Shown here in pieces: positions 25,026 to 36,431 of a stretch of DNA of 64,000 nt. Within the stretch, counting starts at the first letter, position 1. Every line of letters starts with the position of its first letter. Both the position numbers and the translations under genes were made by a program. Source of the DNA: Homalodisca vitripennis (lineage: Eukaryota > Arthropoda > Insecta > Hemiptera > Cicadellidae). The notes below the pieces were generated by a model, which worked only from the letters and a program-made list of their open reading frames with translations, made no database searches and was not told the origin of the DNA. The stretch is taken from NCBI RefSeq assembly GCF_021130785.1, contig NC_060207.1:189432001-189496000 (forward strand), written 5' to 3'.

Positions 25026-26560
25026 AACTGTAATGATATCTGAAGCCTCAATCATATTCTGTGGAGGATTCGTTGCTTTATTTATAAAGCTTAAATTAAA
25101 GATAAATATACATTTTGAATTGGTTTCAGTTCAGCTCATTTATTCAGAAACTACTAATTGTTTCCGATATAGTTTATCACCTTTTAAAATAATGAGCCTC
25201 ATTGCCAAGTCATTTTATTGGTAATTGATAAGTACTGTAATTGAATTCTTATTGCTTCACTTTTCGGGATGATTAACATTAATAGTTCAGGACTCGAGAG
25301 AAAATTCGCATTGTATAAACATAAAATCTTGTTTTTCTTGAAATAGGTAGGGAAATTTCCCCTCAGAAATAAATTAATCGTCAACCGCGCCAATTTTTAT
25401 GGAGGTTAAAATATGATAACGTACAATTATCGTCAGATAACGGTGTACAAACACTGAAAATCCGTCTCCCTGTCTAGATGTCTGACGGAGGTATAATTAT
25501 TATTTATGTGTTTGACGGACGGTTTTAAGTGCATAAAGTTAGGAAAAATATAATTTGAGAAAATATTATTGTTGCCCTTACGATATACTCCCATTTCGAG
25601 CTCCGTCAAAACTAGGTGCCGACGTTCGATTTTATTCTTAAGAAAGATAAATATGTTTTAAGTAAAATCAAATTGTGAGCTTGTATTATAGTTTTCAATC
25701 ATTGCAAAGTCAGAAGTAAAATCCACTCAGAGCCAAAGATAGAAATTTGCTGACGTTAAAATCTAAAATGCGACAACAATTAATTTCACTATAGTTGGTT
25801 CTACAAGTTTGTACCAAATAATATTTAAGCGGAATAACAATAAGAAGAAATGTTACCCTTTGGATATCGGATGAGGTGTTTTAAGAATAGCTTCTCAGAA
25901 ATCGAAACATCATCGTATAGCATTCGTAGGGTTAAAAACCTTGTAGCAATCACTCTATTAATATTGTACGGTTACATCATTAATAAATATTATCGTGCAT
26001 TAACAAAAAGAAGACATACACTTTTGAATTATTCAAAATAAGGCTTGTGTCTACCAGTAAGGAATATCTGTTTATTTTTCTTTGCACGAGACCTTCCAGC
26101 TGTTGTTATATTTTATATTTAGAACCAATTGAGCTATCAGTAAATACTTCACAGCTACAGTGCTGCTAATCCTAGCTAATGTTCTTTGTTTAGCAGAATA
26201 AGTTGATTCGAAACGTTGCGCAATTTGTTCGCAAAACAAAATAGTCCAGATTTGATTACATCTGCTTTGTAGAGCAATTATATTTGAATTGTTGAACGCA
26301 AGTAAGTTTAAACAAATGTGTTTACTCCAATTCATGGTAAGCAGCCTACGGATATAAAAGCTAAATCGTTTTATTTTGTAATGCAAATTAATAGACTACG
26401 GAAAATGGCTAATTATATTAATCTATTTGACGCTTCCTAGAAAAGAGAAATAGGCTTAGTTCATAACCGTGGCTTAGTTCAACAATTGGTGGGTGTAGTT
26501 ATTTTTGTTAACAATAGTTTGAAGACCAAAATGACAAGAGAAACGTCAAACTAAGAGAGA
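25026..26560. other. AT-rich stretch, no recognised gene
   Basis: Short open frames at 25.03, 25.85 and 26.07-26.39 kb look like chance. Confidence 0.4.
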
Positions 26561-26569
26561 GTTGAAATT

Positions 26570-26707
26570 CCCGGCGAGGGTGTGTTGTGGGAAGGGAGGG
26601 GAGCCAGTGAGCGCCTAGTTTAGTGACGCCAAGCCTGTGATTGGTCGAGAGCGCTAGTCATCCTCCCTCCTTCTTACCCTTAAATAAGGGACGCGGCGGT
26701 CACTGTC
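26570..26707 (+). promoter_or_regulatory. Candidate RNA polymerase II promoter
   Basis: A GC-rich island in AT-rich surroundings. An inverted CCAAT box (GATTGG, 26639-26644) lies about 65 bases upstream of the proposed start; a TATA-like TTAAATAAG (26680-26688), set within the palindrome CCCTTAAATAAGGG, lies about 28 bases upstream of a TCA initiator near 26708. Spacing matches a classic TATA promoter firing rightward. No experimental start site is available, so this is inference from motif spacing. Confidence 0.5.
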
Positions 26708-26787
26708 AACAGTTTGAACCAAGTGTCAAGTGCCTGGTAGACATCAGGGCCCTGCCACCCCCGAGGAGCCTTCACTCTGCAGCAAAG
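26708..26787 (+). ncRNA. Candidate non-coding first exon
   Basis: About 80 GC-rich bases with no ATG, running from the proposed start to a good splice donor (AAAG|GTAGGA at 26787/26788). It looks like a 5' untranslated exon. The open frames called over it cross the donor and are not convincing. Its downstream exon is not identified. It could belong to a protein gene to the right of this window, or be the start of the primary transcript carrying the hairpins at 31.6-42.9 kb, all of which lie downstream on the same strand. Confidence 0.4.
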
Positions 26788-29200
26788 GTAGGATGTCCTC
26801 CTTATCATCCATCTTGGATATACCAGCTATGTTTGGCTTTGAAATGTTTCAAATAATATTGCGTTTGTGCAATGATCTATATGCTTATAACTTAACTTGT
26901 CTTTTGCGTTTGCCCTTTAAACTAAAAACAAATTTTCAGCAATTCCATTAGAAGTTTCTGTTTGCAAATTTAGGTCCTGCTTAACATATATACGTTTTTA
27001 ATATTTTGGGAATCAAAACTTTAAATATATTTCATTGACGAATTTTAAGTTTAACACTTAAATTTGAATTACTTCGCTGTTCATTTTAAAATTTAAATCT
27101 TTTGTGTGATTTAATAACTCGAATATTCAGTACTTGTTCTAAGGTAAAAAACAAAGCTATACATTGAAGTATTAAAATCAACTTCGTCTTTCAATGACAT
27201 TTATCAGAAAAGCCTTAATATGACATTTTTACTTAAAGCCTCTTAATTGTTTGTTGAATGTTTTAAATTGATAAAGAAACCATAGAACCCTAGATGTACC
27301 TAATATCGAGGTATTATAGTATAACTTAGGAGTTCACATTTTTTTGTTTATATGTTAACAGATAAAATGTATAAAGTAGCTTATTTTGTAATAACGCAGT
27401 ATATTTATAATGTAGGCTAAACCATTATTTACACTATAGACCTACTATTGTTTAGTTGGACTCCAATCTTACAGTTTCGTGATACCATTTGTGCGGTAAA
27501 GTTACATTACGGAAATTTTTGTTTATCATCAGCTAACACTGACAGATGTTACAGTTTTTCGTTGTTTATAATTACGGTAAAGAATTGTTCTTCTCCCTCG
27601 AATTAGAAAAAGCGTTATCTGCCTTGCAGTTGGAGAAAAACAATGTTAATAAGATAAGCGCCCTGTTGACATTATACTCACAAATGTGTGGACTACGCGG
27701 AGTGATACAACAAGGACGAGCGCGGGGATGGACGTGGCACAATGCAGCGCTAACTCAACTCTCGGCCAAACCAACCCGGTACAAAAGTTCGCGCTACAAA
27801 GGAACTAAGCAGTTTTAGTTTTTAGTAAATACGTTACTCATGTATCAAGGATTTGGACGGAAACATTATTTAATTAAAACGAAACGTATTAATATAGCTG
27901 ATTTTAAAAAGTCAGATGTCTCTATTGCCCGTTATGGAAAGTACTGAAATGTTCCGTGTACTTACATAACAAGTGCTGTAAAGAAAGCAATTAGTGACTG
28001 TATGATTGGCCAGTCCAACAGGTAATTACTTGTAAGTACATGTTTTAGTATTAGCGTTAAAAATTAATCATGTTAAAGGATAAAACTAAAGATGACAAGG
28101 GAATAATGCATAATTATTGTGTTTTAGATGATAAATCATAGAAATGTTAAGAGTTGTAAGGATTTTTATTGTATTGATTAAAATAAAATATTTTCAATAT
28201 AATGTTTATAAAAACAATTTTATTGAATGAATTAGATTTTTCAACTCTGTTATTAGCCATTTTTTAAATAAATTTCGTGAAAAACACTACAAATGAAGGG
28301 AGTTTGATTTTGCGTTGATGACGTTTAAAAATTGGATTGGTCTCTTTTAAAAATTCGATTCGAATACTTTAAATCTTTTCACATAAGATCAAATTGTTAA
28401 GTATCATTCTTTAAGTAGGCTTGTTTAGTAAACAATCTAATTTGATTACGTTACAATACTTTTTTCTTGTTTGTTGTATAACCAAACATCTTTCTGCATT
28501 TTCCTTCAAGGGGTCTCGTACGGGCTAAAATTAGATTTTTTAAATAATTAATTTGATATAGATTTCGAACTTTTGAGCGTTTTTTTAACATTTAATAAAA
28601 CGACATAGGTGATATACTTTTATATATGTATAACCATATTTAGATCCTTATTTATTACGTATTCCTGTAAATCTACTGAATATGACAGTAAGTAAGTAAA
28701 ATAAGGCATTAAAGCATAAGATGCATTTTGTGTGGGACCTAATTCTTGTCGTCATACCATTTTTTAAAAACAATAAATGGAAAGGACGTAACAATTGAAT
28801 TCTAAGTTTTATTATTTTTCGGATAAAATATTTGACCTTTGCGTTGTGAAAGTACACTAGCTAAAAAAAAAAACTTTTCTAGAACTGGTATTTTCTCTGT
28901 TCTTCAGGTGTAAAATGGGGAAAAATAAGGATAGCGTGTGAGAAAGTAAACAAATTAGGTAATAAATAATGAACATATCGATGTCAAAGTTGGGGGCCAA
29001 ACGGATACGAGATACTCGCGTTCAGGTTAGGGTTTTATTTAATAAATTATTTTTCATGTGGTATAATCGCGTCAAGTATTTTCTAATGAATATTAAAGTA
29101 AAGTGACCTAGACATTTTTAGAATATCCTTGCAACACAAATTTTATTTATTATTGATTGTACTTAAAGTTTTAAAGGGAGAACATTCTTAATCCGTTTTG
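26788..29200. other. Probable intron or spacer
   Basis: AT-rich. A patch at 27.66-27.80 kb is richer in G and C and sits in a 90-codon open frame, but I recognise no protein family in it. Confidence 0.35.
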
Positions 29201-29204
29201 AAAT

Positions 29205-29284
29205 TTTTACTGCCCTGCTCGGGAATCGAACTCGTGACCTCTCAGTTACAGAGCCGCAGCCTTAACGCCTGAGCTACGGAGGAA
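29205..29284 (-). repeat. tRNA-like SINE head
   Basis: Minus strand shows box A-like TAGCTCAGGCGTTAAGG and box B GAGTTCGATTCCCG at tRNA-like spacing. The body that follows shares a TCAAAACG-GATTA stretch with the SINE at 4.06-4.22 kb. Confidence 0.55.
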
Positions 29285-31560
29285 CTCGTATACTTTCGGT
29301 TATTCTTTGAAGTCTCAAATTATAATCAGTCATATAAACCTCACATTAATGGTTAAACTGGTATATATTAAGTGACTTCAATGAAACGGGTAGAAATGGA
29401 GATTGGTTCTGTAACTTTGTTGCTTTTAGTTCAGGGATGAGAGGTATTTTGCACTGTACAAGAATTCTTCCTGTGATTTGTTTTTTTCAATCACTAGAGG
29501 ATTTCCCTTAGGAAAGTACTAATTATCAGTTGTATCAGGTTCAGTGGTGAATGGGGCTGAACTGGAGGGGTTCAAAATACCAAATAATATTTATTAATTA
29601 TTTGCACGATCAAACAACCGTCTTATCGCCGTCAATCAATGTGATAGACTGAAATTAGTGCATTACTGATCTTTTTTTCTATATATCTCGTTAACTGACG
29701 CTGATGTAAATATCTTTAAAATTTTGCTACCACTCCTTTAAATAAACTATCGCGACTGAAAAAATTCTATTTCATTCCATCGATTTAGTTTGTTTCAATA
29801 TTTTCCGAATTGGCTACCTACTCGGAAATTGACGAAGTTTAATTAATTTGTAGAATTGACGGAAATCGGTCACCTTTAACCGTTGATCTCCAGTTTGAAT
29901 GTTAAAGAGTTATTTTTACCCCAATTTCGGTGGTTAAAATAAGAAATCCTTTTTTATTCAAAGGTAGATCTATTTTATCCTTGAAAAAGGTTTTACAACG
30001 AACTAGGTAGTCATCTTATACACAGAAAATTGGTTCTCATCTCTCTGGCTATCTGTTCTATTCCGACCAGCTTGGAGCTCTTCCTTTGTGTTCTGCTCTG
30101 AGCTCTTCTTACTCTTGGAAACGATCTCTTGATAAGTTACCCTTGTACCTCGTGATCCGACTGCTCGGGTATGGTGAACTCAGAGATCTATTTTATTCTT
30201 TTTCGTAAAAACAACCACCAGACAAACTATCGAGAATGGAAGTAATTTTGTTGATTATGGGGGATGCGGCGATAAGATCGTATTTCAAACTGGGTAGAGA
30301 AAAAATTGTTTACGAAAACCTTGCGCCTTGAAATACTTAGCTTGCAGGTCAAATGCGGTAGGTGAGGCCACTTTTGCCTACCCATTGTGTTCTTGTACCC
30401 TTTGTTTTTTTGCCGGAAAGGTTTCCCGCGCTTGGGCTCAAATGTAGTTTCAACTCGTGGTTGTCAAGGGATTGACGGGGGGGAAGGGGGGCAACATAAA
30501 AGCCCTTTCAGGAACTGTCATGTCCCCCCATCCGTTCCGGCTGACTAGGTCCGGTTCGGGGAAACCGACCAAGGTTGTTTGTGCAAAGTCCACCATTGTT
30601 ATATTTGCTAATTGGCGTCGCTATTGTTAGCTCGCCGCTGTCCAGCTGGCCACCATTTAACCTCCGGTATACATGTTTTGTATAGGTCTATTCTTTGTAA
30701 ACATTTTCCCCGTTCCATCTCACTTGGACATGGCAGTCTTATAGTTCAGTGGCAGTTTGTTAGCTATGATGTTAATTGACACATTTTAATGTTATACATC
30801 ATTATGATAACATTTCCATACTTATACTGTTTATGATGGCTTATAACTTATGTTGATTAGGCTTCTAACTTATAACAGCAACGATGACAAGAGCAGGAAT
30901 GAGTAAAAATCTACCTGCAATAGAATAAGTTTTAACTTAATTTAAAAGATTTAAATACTTTTTTACACTGACTCTTAATGTAAAAAATTCAAAAAAATAG
31001 TGGGATAGAATAAATCTTCTTTTCTAACGATGCTTTATCTTTTAAAAATAATTATCGGTATGTACAAGAATTTTTTTTGTTATATTAAGTGTTATAAGTA
31101 CTATGCTCCGAATCCATATTATGTTTAATTGGTTATTTTCACAAATGTTTATCAGAATGAAAGATTATACATATAAAAATGCAACTCGTTGTGTATTTTT
31201 GTTGTTTGTGAATATAATACTGTGCATTGTTATGGACACAATCAAGTTTTATTACTGTGATTGGGAGAATCTAAAGTATTCTAAAACTGTGCCATTCCAA
31301 TGTAATCTATCAGTAAAATTTAATGTAACGGATTTACATTATTAATATTAATGTTATTAATAATTATTAAATTAATAAAATTTAATTTTTCTATGTAATC
31401 GGATTACTGTGTGGTCCTAATATTCAATATTAACAATATTCTTACGCTCCCTAGATAGAAAAACATTAAAGAACTTGTTTGGGATTTATGATATAAAATA
31501 TTCTTAAACAAATATAACTAGGTGTGTGATTAGTTTTTAGCGAAATTTAGTATCTTTATA
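29285..31560. other. Spacer with a GC-rich island at 30.3-30.65 kb
   Basis: The island contains G-runs, an ATAAAAG motif at 30496 and CG-rich sequence, and could be a second regulatory region or promoter just upstream of the first strong hairpin. No frame or known element is seen in it. An open frame at 31.10-31.35 kb looks like chance. Confidence 0.3.
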
Positions 31561-31574
31561 AGCCTTCTCGAAGT

Positions 31575-31650
31575 TTCTGGTCTTAAAGGAACTATTGAGT
31601 TGATGTACGGATTTAAAGACATCAATTCAATGTTTCCTCCCAGACCGGAG
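31575..31650 (+). ncRNA. MicroRNA-precursor-like hairpin H1
   Basis: 5' arm 31576-31606 and 3' arm 31619-31649 are each 31 bases and face each other with no gaps: 27 of 31 positions pair (24 Watson-Crick, 3 G-U), with one three-base internal loop and one single mismatch; the terminal loop is 12 bases. All three G-U pairs form on the plus strand and would be A-C mismatches on the minus strand, so the plus strand is the likely sense. Stem length and loop size match animal pre-microRNAs. The arm sequences (5' AAAGGAACTATTGAGTTG, 3' CATCAATTCAATGTTTCC) are not ones I recognise, and it is unrelated in sequence to the repeated family downstream. Confidence 0.65.
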
Positions 31651-31717
31651 GCGGCTCCTTCCAGATCCTCGCTTCCAGGGACGTGTCAAGAAATTATTAT
31701 TTTAAGTATCAGTTAAT

Positions 31718-32090
31718 GGGGTCCTTTCCATAGCGGCAATCCCAATATATTTTGTGAGTTTTCATACAATTTGGAAAAGTAAATATGCTGATTAGGTACT
31801 ACGTTATTGATAAGCGGTGGATAGAACGTTGGGAAACTGATTAAGAGGACTTTTGCATGGAACATACTATTTCAATTCGAAATCCCTAGCTACGCACTTT
31901 GTAAATTCGCGCCCATGAAGTAAATTCTGAGAGTAATAATTACTGTGTATAATCAAAATCTTGAATAGTCTCATGGTGAAAGTTTATATAATCTATTTAC
32001 GTAGAGGTGTTTATGAGCCGATGTAAAGATTTCGGAAGGGAACTCAAGCGGGCAAAATCAATTTTCCTTCTATAAAGAGGAATCCCAAAT
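31718..32090. other. Spacer with short repeat fragment
   Basis: Begins with a GGGGTCCTTTCCAT motif resembling the SINE-body end at 4.06 kb; otherwise nothing recognised. Confidence 0.3.
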
Positions 32091-32269
32091 TCATCCTTCG
32101 GAACTACACGTTCTTCCCGAGTTCGACATAAAAATCATTAAGAAAAAATGTAATAAATCTGGTATATTTGAATATTTCTTCGACGAGCTGTTGAGAAAAT
32201 CGATCTTTATTTTGAAAGCCTCTTTTTTGGCATAGTGCTGATTGGCGGAATAGTACGAGTAACGTAGTA

Positions 32270-32427
32270 GAATGGGTGTGCCCATGGTAGAACGGTCTAC
32301 ACGGTTGCTCTTTCCATCAGTACCATCGACCTTATACTATGTCAGCCTTTATTGCGTTTGATAAGATCCTCGCACAGGCCAGTGGCCCATGAGGACGGAT
32401 AGACTAAGGCTTCTCCTTAAAAAAAGA
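32270..32427 (+). mobile_element. SINE copy, degraded head
   Basis: Shares TACCATCGACCT, GATAAGATCCTCGCACAGGC and CATGAGGACGG with the SINEs at 13.9 and 60.6-61.1 kb and ends in a short A-rich tail near 32425. The tRNA-like head is barely recognisable. Confidence 0.75.
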
Positions 32428-32639
32428 AATGTAGAAGACTAACTTAGAAACCGAGGTTTTGGAATATGACACTCGCTGATCCATGTTTATATGAAGAATG
32501 TTTTTATTGTGACTTAATTCACTGCTATTACTAATCGATAATATGTTTTACCGACAGCATTGTGTGCACACTGGTAACGCACTGACAGGCTAATACCGTG
32601 ACTTTATCTCAGCATATTTACTTTCCCTAGTCTTGTATA

Positions 32640-33110
32640 GAAACTGTTAATAGCGGAGGTCCTGCTCTGGAATTGACCCGGTAGTGTTAAGCCAAAGAAG
32701 GATCAGCGACTCCTGAACGACGACGAAGACTCCTGGCAGGCCGGAGCGATCCTGCTGCGGTTGGGAGTATGTTCCTCACCGGGTGGAGATCGTTCCGGTC
32801 TTCTAGGATAGACTCCTCAGAATTCCCGGATCATAGACTTCCTGTTCCTGTCTGGGTTATTTAGTCTACCGCTGAGTCCGCCTAGAGTTCATACAGTCAC
32901 AGCTCCGCTAGTGACTAGATGGACACTGGCTTGCGCGGCGGCAGCGTCTCTTCTCTTCGGCCGGCTTGGACGCGTCACCAAGAGAGGCCCATGCCTTCCA
33001 ACGGATGATGAGGTGACTACACGATTTTAAGTGTATCACAGCATAATTCGTTTAAGGGCTCAGCCCGAACCGTCTCTTCAGGTCTACAGCTACAATCGTC
33101 ATCTCTTAGT
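32640..33110 (+). other. GC-rich, non-coding structured island
   Basis: About 450 bases clearly richer in G and C than either flank, without a long open frame. It contains hairpin H2 and shorter self-complementary segments such as GTCAC...GTGAC near 32.90 kb. It could be a non-coding exon of the putative hairpin transcript or an unknown repeat. Confidence 0.4.
32727..32814 (+). ncRNA. MicroRNA-precursor-like hairpin H2
   Basis: Core stem pairs GCCGGAGCGATC (from 32740) with GATCGTTCCGGT (to 32799), includes G-U pairs on the plus strand, then a six-base internal loop, then CGGTTGGGAG with TTCCTCACCG, and a short loop. Weaker pairing continues outside to about 32727 and 32814. It resembles a pre-microRNA but the central internal loop is large, so certainty is lower than for H1. 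Confidence 0.4.
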
Positions 33111-34200
33111 TGTATGTGTGTAGTAAGTATATAGTTTACGATTCAACACGTTTTTAATTGAAATAGGGAAAGTTTTGTATTTTGTTCAATATCAGTAAGA
33201 TTGTTTGTTAGACAAAGTAGATGTTCAAAAAAGATTATTTGAATTTATGTTACAAGTTATGAAAACGTTTCTGCAAGCAAAGGTTAAATTTTATATAATA
33301 ACACTTTTTCTGAAACACCATTGTCAATTGCTATAAAGAAATTTGTATAAAATAATTAAATTTTACATTTCGTCTGAAAATCAGAAGTTAAAATAGGAAA
33401 TTATCATTAATAATTGTGAATTCATTGAAGCAGTATTATTAAAAATATAGTATTATTAATTTGAAATTATAATAGTAAATTTTAAAGTAACTGTTTTGTT
33501 GGGAATGTTACTGTGTCAAATACTACATTTTAAAAATAACCTTGACAAGTTTGTTATAATGTAAATTAGTAATATGTGTATTTATTTGATATTTTAAGGC
33601 TAATAATTTTGTTATTAAATTAAAATCTTGCTTGTAAAATATTATGTATTTTTAGTAATGTATAATTTTATTTGCAGTGAATTTCACTATATTAAATTTT
33701 GTTAGGAATGAAATTGAGCTGATCTCACTTTATGTTCCATACTTTGTGTGCTTATATTACAATGCAAAAACAATTTTAGTTCTTTACAAATGTTAGTAGC
33801 TTAACGTATCAATAGCTAATAATGCAATGTATGAATTTAAAATATGTGAACCTGTAAAAATGACTCATTAGTTACATGATGTTGATTTAAGGAAGCATGA
33901 TCATTAGGTAAGGAGTAACTGTAGATTTATATGAAAACAATTAAGAGGCTTTTATAGTAAAACATCACATATCACGCAATGTTTTAAATAATTTTATTTT
34001 TTATAGCTGGGTAGTTTTGTGTTAAACTTTTTCTACAACTTTAAAAGTACTTACATAAATCTCGCGTTCGGTTACACTCTTATTATGTTCATAGATTTAA
34101 AATCTATTTTTGTGAAGATGTTGTTTAATTGACAGATAACTTCTTATTCAGCTGCCAAGAGCAACAAAAAGTGATAACCAACGCGTTTTTGGCATTCTGA
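33111..34200. other. AT-rich spacer
   Basis: No gene, hairpin or repeat recognised. Confidence 0.4.
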
Positions 34201-34206
34201 GATAAC

Positions 34207-34283
34207 GTTCTCGCATCCCCAGGAGAGTTCACTTCTGGCTGGTTTATACCTTCCAGTAGAACCTACACTGGGTACATACAGTA
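34207..34283 (+). ncRNA. Possible microRNA-precursor-like hairpin H3
   Basis: Arms CCCAGGAGAGTTC...TTCTGGCTGG (34218 on) and CCTTCCAGTAGAAC...CTGGG (to 34272) fold with about 20 pairs, a three-base internal loop and two small bulges around a six-base loop. It is short and lacks sequence relation to the main family. Its support is its position in the same strand and region as stronger hairpins. Confidence 0.35.
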
Positions 34284-34609
34284 AAAACCGATGTGTAACT
34301 TACATCTGGGCAACCTTATGGATGTCCAGGAGCGACACATATCTGCATGTGGAAATGTTGGGTTGGATCGATAGATCTAGTTTAAATTTCAGTGTGGGTG
34401 AGGCTTAAACAAATTAATGTTATTGCATTAAAATATTCCATCTACCTGGCAGACTATTTCACTCACTTTTCTATTTCTGCTATTATAACATAACCATTAC
34501 ATAAATATAATACTATTAATCGAATATTTTATATTCTTTATACGATTAATTTAGATAATTTTTATGGGAGTCATTATACGATCAACTACCAGAACTTCGC
34601 ACCCCATCC

Positions 34610-34695
34610 AATGGTAACCATCTCGCTAGTTAACCCAGCTTTATCTGTTGCATTCTCAGAAAGCTATGGATTAACTAGAGTCGAGGATTACCATT
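34610..34695 (+). ncRNA. Divergent member of hairpin family F (F1)
   Basis: An 86-base stem-loop: AATGGTAACC at the base pairs with GGATTACCATT, and CTAGTTAACCCAGCTTT pairs with AAAGCTATGGATTAACTAG. The 3' arm keeps the core AGAAAGCTATGGAT found in every other member, but the lower stem has a quite different sequence in both arms. This retention of pairing despite sequence change, and its place at the upstream end of the series, suggest it is an old paralogue of the same precursor. Confidence 0.6.
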
Positions 34696-35009
34696 GATTC
34701 ATCATGTTGAGTTACCAGACAAGAGGTGCACTTTTTCATCATAAATTAATGTATTCTATATGTTTATGGCTCTATAAACCAATACTTATTAGGCAAAACA
34801 TAATTATATTGTATTTTTTGTTCTGGATATTAAAAAAAAAAATATTCCTCGGTTTGTATCCGGTTAGCTTTTTTGGTAACACCAAGCATTGAACTACAAT
34901 CAGAATTTAAAAAGAAATTTAAGTATCGTGCGTTAATTTTTAAAAGTTTGCTAATTTTTACAATTCAAATTAATAATTCGTTAGTTTTGTGTGTGTGTGC
35001 CCATGATCG

Positions 35010-35105
35010 TGGCGAAGGTGGTTTCCCTCTTCCTAGGCACCTAAGACTCCAGGGCAGACTCTGTTTACAGAGTATCTTTCTGTGGATAGATGACTTGAAA
35101 TTCTA
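35010..35105 (+). pseudogene. Possible decayed family F copy
   Basis: GGTGGTTTCCCTCTTCCTAG matches the 5' arm of the F members, but no matching 3' arm closes the stem. Best read as a dead copy; similarity is limited to about 30 bases. Confidence 0.3.
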
Positions 35106-35164
35106 ACCTCGAACCGTTATCACTTTACTACTTTGAACTCAGAGGATTATTTTTTACGTGCGAG

Positions 35165-35255
35165 ATGTCATTCCTAACTGGGATTCGAACCCGGGCTCCT
35201 GAGGGTAGTAAGCTGAGACGCTAACAACTCAGACTTGAGGGAGTACTACAGGTTT
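35165..35255 (-). repeat. tRNA-like SINE head
   Basis: Minus strand holds box B GGGTTCGAATCCCAG with tRNA-like upstream sequence. No complete tRNA fold is apparent. Confidence 0.5.
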
Positions 35256-36300
35256 AGTGTTGTTTACACACTTTATGTATTACTTAGCCAATTCGGTTTA
35301 TTACACTTATTTAAATATTCACGCAATACGTCAGTTAAAAACGTACTGTATTAAAATAATTTCGTTACAAATAAATACTGAAAGTTTATTATAGTATAAA
35401 TATTGCTTTATGTATTCTTGGTAAGTTGTAACTTTTTGTTTCAAAAAAGGAATTGAAAATAATGTTATAAAATATAAATATTATAATTGTGTTACTTTGT
35501 TATATTTATTAAATTCAGTTTACATTCATAAAGTAACTACATTTAAGTGAAGTTGAACATTGTTTGAATTCTGGGTTAACACAATTAACACTTAGTAAAT
35601 AGTTGTTTAAGAAAATGTGGGATACTTCGGTTATCTTTTTATGTTTAAAAGTTAATTATTCATAATTAAAAGCAATATTCAAATAATTAAATATTCCCCT
35701 GTATTAAATAAATTAAATACTTTATTCTGTGCTTTGTATCCTAACTAATTGCTAATTTGTGATGGTCCATATTGGGTTGTTCAACTTAATTTATTTATGT
35801 AGTTATATTTGAACAGTTTAGATGCCTTAAATTAGGGTCAGTTAAATTATTAAATGTTAAGCCAAATGTTAATAGGTATTTAAAGTTGACATTGTTTTGT
35901 ACAACATTTAATATGTAATAAGATTTAATACAATAAGGAAAACCTTTCCTGAGCACTATTTATTAATAAATAAATTATTAGGTAATAAAAAATTAATTAT
36001 TACTTATTACATATCGAAAGGTTATGTATATTTATAACTGACTGCATGAAGAAATTTAAAACGCCAGTGCACTAAATTATGGATTAAGCTTAGCGCTTAT
36101 CATAAATCATACTTATCTACAGCCTATAATATTGTTTCTATAATACAACACAAAATACATACTATTGCATATCCTTTATAACATTTTTAATCAATTAAAT
36201 ATTTAAGAAACATTAATGTCGATGCTATTCTGAGATTACAAGTTTACTACAATAGCTACTAATTGAGATCTAACTCAGATTCATTAATAACTTGTAAGTT
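35256..36300. other. AT-rich spacer
   Basis: No feature recognised. Confidence 0.4.
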
Positions 36301-36349
36301 GCGTGTATTACTCGCGGATCTGCAAACTCCAGCATAATGCATCCTAAAG

Positions 36350-36431
36350 GTGGTTCCTCTCTCCCTAGGTACTATAGTTTACTGATATATTACACAGAAA
36401 GCTATGGATACCTAAGGAAGAGATGCTCCAC
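36350..36431 (+). ncRNA. Hairpin family F member F2
   Basis: 82 bases. The lower stem pairs TTCCTCTCTCCCTAGG with CCTAAGGAAGAGATGC, which differs from the canonical family sequence (CCCCTTTTCCTTAGG with CCTGGGGTCAAGGTGC) in both arms while keeping the stem. The upper stem ATAG with CTAT is fully paired here. The 3' core AGAAAGCTATGGATACC is conserved and links it to F1. Confidence 0.65.

Noticed and set aside
27546..27818. 90-codon frame as an exon
   Set aside because: No splice signals or domain; only the slightly higher GC of its second half is unusual.
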